The translations under genes were made by a program, and so were the position numbers. Below, in pieces: positions 39,845-46,874 of a stretch of 64,000 bases of DNA; positions within the stretch are counted from its first letter, which is position 1, and every line of letters starts with the position of its first letter. The notes below the pieces were generated by a model. It ran no database searches and was not told the DNA's origin. It saw nothing but the letters and a program-made list of their open reading frames with translations. This stretch comes from Anabaena cylindrica PCC 7122 (GTDB taxonomy: Bacteria; Cyanobacteriota; Cyanobacteriia; Cyanobacteriales; Nostocaceae), in assembly GCF_000317695.1 (NCBI RefSeq), contig NC_019771.1:2670001-2734000 (forward strand), given 5' to 3'.

Positions 39845-42435
39845 TTTGCCCCTCTCACCAAAATTACTGTGCTTTCTACACCGGAAGCAATAGTTTCAGG
39901 AATATTACCTTGAATTGCTTGTTGTAATAATCCCTCACGAGAAGCGCCCAAAACTACAACATCGTAACTTTCCGTTTTCACTAAATCAATTACCCCTTCG
40001 GCCACGGAATCTGCTTGTATTGGTGAAGCCACAACAGTACTGTGTAAATTGCGGTGACGCATTAGTTGACGAGTTGATTCTTCTAAAACTATCATGTCTG
40101 GCTTTAATTCTGATGGTTTAAACACTTGCATGAGACGAATTTGAGCATCATTTCCTAATGTCACCAAAGCCGGTAATAATTTAATTGCAGCCCGTGCATT
40201 TGGGCCTCCAGCCATTGGTACTAGCCAACGATTGAAATGAGAACAGTCGGAAATATTGCCTAATTTTACCAAGACAACATCACAGGAAGCTTGGCGAATT
40301 ACAGTATCAACAACAGTACCAAAAATACGGCCGGGGGTTGAAGTGTTACCTTTCCAACCCATAAAAATCAGGTCGATATGTCGTTCCTTAATTGTCTCTA
40401 AAACTGCTTGGGCGACATCATGGGCGACTCGAATTTGAGTATGTATGGGAATGTGCCATTTTTTGGCTAAAGCTTCTGCTTGTCTGAGTAAGCGACGACT
40501 TTTTGTAGTACTGACTTGTGTTTCAGAGGGGGAACTGTGACGGGAGACGAGGATAATTTGTAAACACTCTAATTCATAATGGCGATCGCGGGCAATAGTT
40601 GCTGCCATTTGTAATAAAGTCTCTGCTGTGTCTGGGTTAGCCAGAGTTACTAATAATCTCCCTCTCCCAATACTAGGCGATCGCGTCTGGTAAACTACAT
40701 AAGATGGTTCTGGTTGGGGTCCATTAACTCTATTTTCCCCATTGATATGGTCTGCTTCCGCCCGGATAATATCCGCACGAGTAATAATCCCAATTAGTTT
40801 TTGTCGTTCTACCACTGGTAAACGACTGATTTGATAGCGGTCTAATAAATAGAGTACATCACTCAGTGTTTGCGTGGGTTTAACTGTGACAGGTTGGGGT
40901 GTCATGATTTCTCTCAAAGAAATACCATGAGATAAATAGCGATTCTGTAAATCTGATTGAGTAACAATTCCTACCAATTTACAATTTTCTACCACCGGAA
41001 AACCCCGATGATGAGAACGAGAAAAAGCCTGGATAACTTCTTCTACAGCCATATCTGTTTCTAGAGTTTCCACCCGTTGTTGCATCACGTTTTTGGCTGT
41101 TAACTGAGTTAATATTCCTTCTATGGGTGCATCTTTTTGAATAGTGATGCCTTTTAATAGTAAAAGTTTGTCATACAGTGAACCAGGTACTACCTTATCT
41201 GCTACTAAATAAGACGTGACAGAGACAATCATTAACGGTAAAACCAAATTAAAATCTGTCGTCATCTCAAACACAATTACAATTGCTGTCATGGGGACTT
41301 TGGAAACAGCACTAAAAAATCCCCCCATACCCGCTAAAGCATAGGTAGTCAGAGAACCTAACCCCCAAAGATGAAACTCACATACCCCAACTAAATGTCC
41401 TAAACAAGAACCTAAAATGAGGCTGGGCGCAAATAAACCCCCTGGTGCGCCGGAACCAAAAGCAATTAAGGTTAAAATAAATTGAGCAATGAAAGCGATC
41501 GCAGCAAAGGGAAGATTAGCTTCACTCGTAATCATATACTCCCTTAACCCAGTATTATCTCGATAAGACTCAGGCAATAAAGCCACGATTAAACCAGAAA
41601 CAAAGCCAGCCAAAGCTACTCGTAGCGGTAAGCTGACGTGTAGTCTGCGGTAGACTTTAATACTAAAAACTAATCCCTGATTAAATAACGCCCCTAGCAA
41701 CCCAGCCAAAACACCCAAAATTAAGAAAACCGGAATTTCTAGTAAAGAGAAACTGCTAGAATACTCCATTAATTGCAAGTTAAGTTGCAGACTTCCACCG
41801 CCTAATAATCGGGAAATTACCCCACCGATAAAAGAGGCGATAATCGCAGTTCCTAAAGTTAGTCCTGATAAATCTTGTAGTAACTCTTCAATAATAAATA
41901 ATACCCCGGCAATGGGTGCGTTAAAAGCCGCCGCTAACCCAGCCCCCGCCCCCGCTGCAATCATTTGTCGCCGATGTTCTGGGGAGGTGGGAACCCAACG
42001 ACTCATTCCCGCAGCTAAACCCGCACCGATTTGAACAGTGGGGCCTTGTCTTCCTAAAGTGATACCTGAACCCAAGGAAATGATTGTGCTGAGTAACTTA
42101 ATCAATGCTACCCGCCAGGATAGCTTCATGGGTATATTTGCCAGGGTAGCCTTGACTTGAGGAATACCACTACCAGCGGCTTCTGGTGCTAACCGTTGCA
42201 CTAACCAACCAGCCAAAAACCCGAAAACCATACCTATGATTGGCAAAGTCAGCCAAGCTGGTAACACCTGGGTACTATGAACTCGCCATGTTCCTAACCA
42301 TCCCGAACCCTGTTTGAGTAATACAGCAGATAAAGCAGCAACAATACCAATAATACAAGCTTCTGCTATTGCTAAACCTCTTCTCGGCTGCCACAAAAGG
42401 CGAAAGCGTTGAGTCAGCATCTGAAGCAACATCAT
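39835..42435 (-). CDS. ClC-type anion transporter with CBS pair and C-terminal UspA domains
   Basis: This 866-residue protein combines a ClC membrane part (about 1-430, some 18 helices), two CBS domains (about 450-570) and two UspA-like domains (about 595-860; DLIFMGWKGNTSTPG, DVVVLGASREG). The anion motif GSGIPQVKA and GAPGGLFAPSL are intact, as is the inner glutamate region FIIEELLQD. The external gating glutamate of the GREGP motif is Gln130 (LGRQGPTVQ; codon 42046-42048), which in studied ClC exchangers mimics the open, proton-uncoupled state. It may therefore be a channel or pure anion conductor. CBS domains suggest nucleotide control. The last codons are formed by the AATTACG repeat. 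Confidence 0.9.
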   Translation of the reverse strand: MMLLQMLTQRFRLLWQPRRGLAIAEACIIGIVAALSAVLLKQGSGWLGTWRVHSTQVLPAWLTLPIIGMVFGFLAGWLVQRLAPEAAGSGIPQVKATLANIPMKLSWRVALIKLLSTIISLGSGITLGRQGPTVQIGAGLAAGMSRWVPTSPEHRRQMIAAGAGAGLAAAFNAPIAGVLFIIEELLQDLSGLTLGTAIIASFIGGVISRLLGGGSLQLNLQLMEYSSSFSLLEIPVFLILGVLAGLLGALFNQGLVFSIKVYRRLHVSLPLRVALAGFVSGLIVALLPESYRDNTGLREYMITSEANLPFAAIAFIAQFILTLIAFGSGAPGGLFAPSLILGSCLGHLVGVCEFHLWGLGSLTTYALAGMGGFFSAVSKVPMTAIVIVFEMTTDFNLVLPLMIVSVTSYLVADKVVPGSLYDKLLLLKGITIQKDAPIEGILTQLTAKNVMQQRVETLETDMAVEEVIQAFSRSHHRGFPVVENCKLVGIVTQSDLQNRYLSHGISLREIMTPQPVTVKPTQTLSDVLYLLDRYQISRLPVVERQKLIGIITRADIIRAEADHINGENRVNGPQPEPSYVVYQTRSPSIGRGRLLVTLANPDTAETLLQMAATIARDRHYELECLQIILVSRHSSPSETQVSTTKSRRLLRQAEALAKKWHIPIHTQIRVAHDVAQAVLETIKERHIDLIFMGWKGNTSTPGRIFGTVVDTVIRQASCDVVLVKLGNISDCSHFNRWLVPMAGGPNARAAIKLLPALVTLGNDAQIRLMQVFKPSELKPDMIVLEESTRQLMRHRNLHSTVVASPIQADSVAEGVIDLVKTESYDVVVLGASREGLLQQAIQGNIPETIASGVESTVILVRGANNS

Positions 42436-42531
42436 AAATTTTAATTTTTAATATTGAATTGATATAGCAATCCTAAATGATATTTGCAAGATGATGATCT
42501 CGTTCCCAGTCTCCGCCTGGGAATGCCATTA

Positions 42532-42548
42532 TAGAGGCAGAGCCTCTA
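42532..42548. repeat. Small palindrome TAGAGGC-AGA-GCCTCTA
   Basis: A perfect 7-bp stem with a 3-base loop, next to CGTTCCCAGTCTCCGCCTGG (itself partly palindromic: CCCAG / CTGGG). The composite lies between the ends of DUF29 and the clc start and is of a type common in cyanobacterial spacers. Confidence 0.5.
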
Positions 42549-42558
42549 ATATTATCCT

Positions 42559-43032
42559 CTAAGGTAGATAATTAATGTCTAAGGTTTGCTCAAGGGTAAA
42601 TGATAAGTCAGTAGGAATTTTATTACTAGGAAAATTTGTTTTTATCAAAACATCCTTCCTGGCATTTGTATAACATTCTGTGAATATTTCTGATAATAAA
42701 GGTTTTAAGCTCGGACTATCTTTTAATAATTCCTGAATTTGTCGTCGTTGTTCTACAATTGTATCTAACCAACCGCGTTGATTTTCTACTCTTACTTGTT
42801 CCCAATATATTAGTTTTAATAGATGTTCTATCAATACTCTTAGACGATTGATTAATTCCCGTTTTTCACTCCTACCCATCGTTTCTATTTCTTCAATCAA
42901 GTTATCAATATCTAATTGGTTAAATTGGCGATCGCGTAAAATTTTGATCGTAGTTTCTATCCAGATATAAAAATCTTGTTCGTACAGTGAGTTTGTGGGT
43001 AGTTGATTTGTAGTAGTTTCAATTGAGGTCAT
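42559..43032 (-). CDS. DUF29 family protein
   Basis: The protein has 157 residues, mostly helical, with the DUF29 signature: LYEQDFYIWIETTIKILRD, LDIDNLIEEIETMGRSEKRE, RLRVLIEHLLKLIYWE, and SLKPLLSEIFTECYTNARKD near the end. DUF29 proteins are many-copy, cyanobacterial and of unknown function. Single gene upstream of clc on the same strand, separated by a repeat. Confidence 0.88.
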   Translation of the reverse strand: MTSIETTTNQLPTNSLYEQDFYIWIETTIKILRDRQFNQLDIDNLIEEIETMGRSEKRELINRLRVLIEHLLKLIYWEQVRVENQRGWLDTIVEQRRQIQELLKDSPSLKPLLSEIFTECYTNARKDVLIKTNFPSNKIPTDLSFTLEQTLDINYLP

Positions 43033-43148
43033 GGTGGTAACTCTTCAATTTAATTTACAGCAGTGGTCAGATGTTATTTAGTTGGTAGAGGTTTAGGATT
43101 GGTAAACTATATTTGCACTTATATTTATCAACATTTTAACATGATTAA

Positions 43149-43191
43149 TTGTCAGAATCAGGATTTTCAGGATTTAAGGATTTTCAGGATT
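43149..43191 (+). repeat. Dispersed repeat, copy 4 (TTGTCTGAATCAGGAT family)
   Basis: TTGTCAGAATCAGGATTTTC followed by AGGATTTAAGGATTTTCAGG matches the copies at 30607, 30759 and 30840, with the same run of seven- to ten-base GGAT-ending units. Confidence 0.65.
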
Positions 43192-43205
43192 AAGATGAGG
43201 ATAAT

Positions 43206-43230
43206 GGTGGGTTAGCGCAGCGTAACCCAC
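43206..43230. repeat. Palindromic element GGTGGGTTA / TAACCCACC
   Basis: GGTGGGTTA, centre GCGCAGCG, then TAACCCACC: a 9-bp perfect stem with a GC-rich centre. It lies between the two dispersed repeats and is a typical cyanobacterial small element. Confidence 0.55.
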
Positions 43231-43269
43231 CCTACAAATTGCGGATTTTTTTATTTGGAAGTCCCTTGA

Positions 43270-43360
43270 TAAGGATTCAGGATACAGAATGTTTGATATA
43301 GCAGGGAACAGAAGAGAAAAATATTCTTCTTCCTTCTTCCTCCTAACTCCTGACTTTCTG
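43270..43360. repeat. Dispersed repeat pair, copy 2
   Basis: Shares TAAGGATTCAGGATACAGAA plus TGTTTGATATAG and the following GGGAACAGAAGAGAAAAATA with the copy at 36912-36998. Confidence 0.6.
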
Positions 43361-43404
43361 CGATCGCTTGAAATAGTAAACACAATTCTGGATTCCAAAT
43401 TATT

Positions 43405-44721
43405 TTAACGATTTCTCCCAGTGATTGAGAGTCCTTCTACTATCAGTGAAGGCGTGTAACAAGCACCATTCCAATCAGCATCACCACCGATTTTAACTAA
43501 TTGTTTGAGGGCTGTGTAGACGTTACCAGCGACCATCGTATCTTTAACGCGGCCAATTACCTGGCCTTTTTTCACCCAATATCCCAAATCAATATTGATA
43601 GAAAAATCACCAGAAATACCGTCTCCTCCTCCTAGTATTTGGTCTACGATTAAACCCTCATCCATGTCTTGAATCAATTGTTGTAGGGATGCCGTACCGG
43701 GTTCAATGAGGAAGTTAAATAAACCGGGGGTGGGATAGCTACCCAAACCAGGACGAAAACCATTGCCGGTACTACCAATATTTAATTGTCGTCCAGTTGT
43801 GCGATCGCTATAAAAATTTTGTAAAATGCCGTTTTCAATAAATATCAAAGACTGTGTAGGCTGACCTTCATCATCAAAAGGACAACTATAAGGCCCTGCT
43901 TCTGGGTCTTGATAAAGGGTTAAACTCGGTGAAACAATGGATTTACCTAATTTTTCTCCCCAAGGGGAAGATTTTTCTAGGATGCGTTTTCCATTTAAAG
44001 CCGCCTGAACAGTTCCCCATAACATATCCGCAGCTTTGGAAGTGAACAAAACCGGAACCCGACCGCTAGGGGTAGTAACATTATTCTCTTCTGACCAAGC
44101 TAATCGCTGTAAAATTTGGTAAGCGACTTTATCAGGGTTGAGTTCACCCCGTTGGGTTTGTCCATCCGCAACACTCAAAAAATCATCACCTCTTACCCAT
44201 TCTGCTGAAATATAACAGCTAAGAGTGGTGTCAGTATAGTGACAATCTAAACCTTTGCTATTGATTAATCTAGTGTTTTCAACATCACATTCCCAGTCAC
44301 TATGACAGAGAACATCTGGATAAACATCACGAATCAGAGCGATCGCTTCCTTGCCCCATTTAATCAACTTTTCTACTGGTACAGCTTCCCCAACATCAGG
44401 GTAGGACGTAGGAGATTTACCCACTAATTCCAATAATTCCGGTTGATTGAGTTGGCTCAAAGCCAGCGATCGCTCTACCATGACTTGTGGATCTACAGAA
44501 CCATAAGCCACCGTTAGTCCGGGACGACCATTGAGCCATAGCCGCAGTGCTGTCCCTTCCGATTGACTGGTTTCTAGTTGTTTCAGGCGGTTAGCCTCAA
44601 AAAACACAGGACGAGAAAGCGATCGCGACTGATACACCTCCGCAGCCTCTGCGCCAGATTTTAAGGCAAGTTCTAGCAGATGTTCCGCTAGTGTATCTTG
44701 TGACAAATTTGCAGAAGCCAT
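43405..44721 (-). CDS. pmbA: TldD/PmbA family protein (PmbA type)
   Basis: This 438-residue member of the TldD/PmbA family forms heterodimeric metalloproteases that trim peptides, such as microcin B17 precursor or CcdA in E. coli. The sequence has the PmbA hallmarks: ALKSGAEAAEVYQSRSLS near the start, GRVPVLFTSKAADMLW, the C-terminal FNFLIEPGT, ILGGGDGISGDFSINIDLGY and VGNVYTALK-type end (VAGNVYTALKQLVKIGGDA). No HExxxH metal motif is present, as expected of the PmbA subunit; the TldD partner must be encoded elsewhere. Symbol by family. Confidence 0.88.
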   Translation of the reverse strand: MASANLSQDTLAEHLLELALKSGAEAAEVYQSRSLSRPVFFEANRLKQLETSQSEGTALRLWLNGRPGLTVAYGSVDPQVMVERSLALSQLNQPELLELVGKSPTSYPDVGEAVPVEKLIKWGKEAIALIRDVYPDVLCHSDWECDVENTRLINSKGLDCHYTDTTLSCYISAEWVRGDDFLSVADGQTQRGELNPDKVAYQILQRLAWSEENNVTTPSGRVPVLFTSKAADMLWGTVQAALNGKRILEKSSPWGEKLGKSIVSPSLTLYQDPEAGPYSCPFDDEGQPTQSLIFIENGILQNFYSDRTTGRQLNIGSTGNGFRPGLGSYPTPGLFNFLIEPGTASLQQLIQDMDEGLIVDQILGGGDGISGDFSINIDLGYWVKKGQVIGRVKDTMVAGNVYTALKQLVKIGGDADWNGACYTPSLIVEGLSITGRNR

Positions 44722-44853
44722 TTCCCTTGATTAATTGTGGACTTTGGATTGTAAACCCCAGATAGACGCAGTTTATTATCCCATCAGCGTGTCGGAACCG
44801 TTGTAATTAGAATTGGTACTTGGTAATTCTCCCCAGTTCCCAATTCCCAGCGT

Positions 44854-45717
44854 TTAAGGCAAATTTACCTCTTGTAACAGCCAAAACCCAGCAAAAGATT
44901 GAGCTTGGGGATCTGACTGCACACCAATAAAATGAACTCCATTAGCTTTTTCCTTCGCTTGTGCAAAACCTTGAGCCTCAGCTAGAAGTTGAGGAGTTTT
45001 AATATTTGCAACAATCCAGCTTTCAGTTGCACCGGTTTCCAAAATCAATCTATCTCCTTGCTTGGTGTCAAAGTGCAAGTAAGCCATTTCCAAACCAGAC
45101 ATCCAACCAGCTAAAGGTAAAGCTCTTGGTGAAAAAATCAAAATTCCTGGAATCCGCGCTTCTGGTGACAATTTTGCCAATTCTAGGGGGAAAGCTTCAC
45201 CAAAGCCAATTTCCCACTCTGGCATTTCTGCAAAATCCCCCGCATCTAAAGTCACAAATGCCCACTGTTTTCCTTCCAAAGCATCAGGTAAACGTTGGGG
45301 TAAAGGTTTATCTAAACGTACTGATGGATTTGCGATCCCTTGGTACCCTGGTTCCTGGGGATAAACTTCCTCCATGCGCTGCTGTAGCCACTGATTAAGA
45401 AACAAAGTGCGGCGGCTAGATATAGCGGGAATACCCACACCTTCACAAGCTTTAGTAATCATATTATTCATTTGGCGGCGGAAAAAGCGAATTTTGATTG
45501 GAGCTTCCCCCGCTTTCTCAATAGCTTCCTGTAACGCAGTCCGCAACCAACCCGAATTTACCTGGGTACTAGGGCAATATTGAGCATAGCGAAATAAAGA
45601 GTCTGTTTTCGTGCGAACATCCGAAGGACTTTCGCAAACTAAGACTTCCCAAACTTTTTTTTGATTTTCGTCCAAAATCGGACGGGAGTAAAAATCGAGT
45701 TCCCAAATACTGCCCAT
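44854..45717 (-). CDS. Tab2/Atab2-family RNA-binding protein
   Basis: This 287-residue protein of the Tab2 (DUF1092) family is found in oxygenic phototrophs. In Chlamydomonas and Arabidopsis the homologue binds RNA and is needed to translate photosystem I (psaB) or other photosystem mRNAs. The family ends are clear: WELDFYSRPILDENQKKVWE at the N-terminus and the conserved GFWLLQEVNLP at the C-terminus. The IKFFRRQM-type segment (KIRFFRRQMNNMI) is also present. The cyanobacterial role is probably similar but unproven. It lies just after the NRPS thioesterase on the same strand, with a 47-bp gap; co-transcription would be accidental to its job. Confidence 0.9.
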   Translation of the reverse strand: MGSIWELDFYSRPILDENQKKVWEVLVCESPSDVRTKTDSLFRYAQYCPSTQVNSGWLRTALQEAIEKAGEAPIKIRFFRRQMNNMITKACEGVGIPAISSRRTLFLNQWLQQRMEEVYPQEPGYQGIANPSVRLDKPLPQRLPDALEGKQWAFVTLDAGDFAEMPEWEIGFGEAFPLELAKLSPEARIPGILIFSPRALPLAGWMSGLEMAYLHFDTKQGDRLILETGATESWIVANIKTPQLLAEAQGFAQAKEKANGVHFIGVQSDPQAQSFAGFWLLQEVNLP

Positions 45718-45764
45718 GTTTTGCGGTGAAATCTGGCGAGTTTATATTTTGCTATGTTTTTACT

Positions 45765-46874
45765 CTACCAGTTCGCTGCTGAAGTCTGTAAAAAGCATCT
45801 TAATTTTTCAGCCAAAACTGAAACATGAGGTTCAGCCATAATACTATCGTGATTACCAGGAACATCATGAATTTCTAAGCCACCAGCAGCTAATTCTTCC
45901 CATCTCTTGAGATAACGAGCGTATTCTTGAGATTGATCAACTGCTCTAAAAAAGATTACTTGACCTGGATAAACCGTAGGACAATAATTTTTGTAAGCAT
46001 GAACGATGGCATCTCTAACAGCTAAGTGGCGGAGTGTGTGGGGTAAAGGCAGATTTCTCTTCACATAGAATTGATACACAGTTTCCGTGATTCTATCTTG
46101 AATTCGCCGATTAATTTTTTCCCAAATTGCGATCATCTGCTGTTGAAATGTCAAATTATTAAAATTGCGACGATTGCGCTGAATCATATCCATTAAATAC
46201 AATGTATATTTAGTGACACGAGACTTTGTTTTCACTAGAGATAAAAAATTCACCCCTTCAGAAGATGGAAGTATCATTTTCGGAGGAAAAGCATCGAAAA
46301 TAGTTAATAATTCAACAGTTTCTCCCTGGGCATAAAGTTGTTGTGCCATTTCATAGGCTATCACACCTCCTGCACACCATCCTCCCAGTAAATATGGTCC
46401 ATGAGGTTGAACAGTTTGAATTTCTTTAATATAGTGAGAAGCCATATCTTCAATACAAGTATGAGGAGACTTTTTCCCATCTAAGCCTTGTGCTTGTAAA
46501 CCATAAACTGGTTGATCAGCATCCAGTTTAGATAACAAATTCAGGCTGTGTATCAAACCTCCTGATGCGGTATGAATATAGTAAAAAGGTGGTTTTGAAC
46601 CTTTGGTTTGAATAGGAACTAATGAGAACCACGAAGTTGAGCATCCTTCTTGCCGAAGCACATGAGCTAGTTGCTTAATTGTGGGAGATTGGAAAAGATA
46701 AGCAAGAGGAATATTTTTGCCAAATATCTCGTTAATTTGAGCAAATAGGCGTAAAGCTAGTAATGAATAACCTCCCAAATCGAAAAAGTTATCACTTAAT
46801 CCTATGGGTTGAATGCGTAAAACATTCTCCCAAATCTTTATGAGTTGCAGTTCTAAATTATCGGATGGTTGTAT
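45765..46874 (-). CDS. NRPS last carrier domain and thioesterase (frame-shifted C-terminus)
   Basis: This frame continues the NRPS but is out of phase with it. It reads NLELQLIKIWENVLRIQPIG, then a peptidyl-carrier motif DNFFDLGGYSLLALRLF (phosphopantetheine Ser), then a type I thioesterase of about 250 residues. The thioesterase has YIHTASGG, the nucleophile elbow GGWCAGG with Cys (codon 46374-46376) in place of Ser, IFDAFPP (Asp) and PGNHDSIM (His). No ATG start exists; only a TTG at 46778 (inside the carrier motif), and a TGA lies just before the junction. Adding one A to the eight-A run at 46876-46883 fuses it to the NRPS as a 3295-residue protein. It is either a sequencing or assembly slip, a real mutation, or expressed by slippage. 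Confidence 0.82.
   Translation of the reverse strand: MQPSDNLELQLIKIWENVLRIQPIGLSDNFFDLGGYSLLALRLFAQINEIFGKNIPLAYLFQSPTIKQLAHVLRQEGCSTSWFSLVPIQTKGSKPPFYYIHTASGGLIHSLNLLSKLDADQPVYGLQAQGLDGKKSPHTCIEDMASHYIKEIQTVQPHGPYLLGGWCAGGVIAYEMAQQLYAQGETVELLTIFDAFPPKMILPSSEGVNFLSLVKTKSRVTKYTLYLMDMIQRNRRNFNNLTFQQQMIAIWEKINRRIQDRITETVYQFYVKRNLPLPHTLRHLAVRDAIVHAYKNYCPTVYPGQVIFFRAVDQSQEYARYLKRWEELAAGGLEIHDVPGNHDSIMAEPHVSVLAEKLRCFLQTSAANW

Larger units (their letters stand above)
43033..43404. other. Intergenic region with two dispersed repeats
   Basis: It contains copy 4 of the TTGTCTGAATCAGGAT repeat (43149-43191) and copy 2 of the TAAGGATTCAGGATACAG repeat (43270-43360). A GGTGGGTTAGCGCAGCGTAACCCACC palindromic element lies between them. 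An open stretch on the minus strand (43174-43398) is made of this repeat DNA and is not coding. Confidence 0.6.

Noticed and set aside
39664..39927. Plus-strand open reading frame of 87 codons
   Set aside because: Most of it is the AATTACG heptamer array, which is free of stops on this strand in any frame; the rest is antisense to the clc gene.
43174..43398. Minus-strand open reading frame of 74 codons
   Set aside because: It is made of dispersed repeat DNA (two repeat families and a palindrome) with no family or codon signal.
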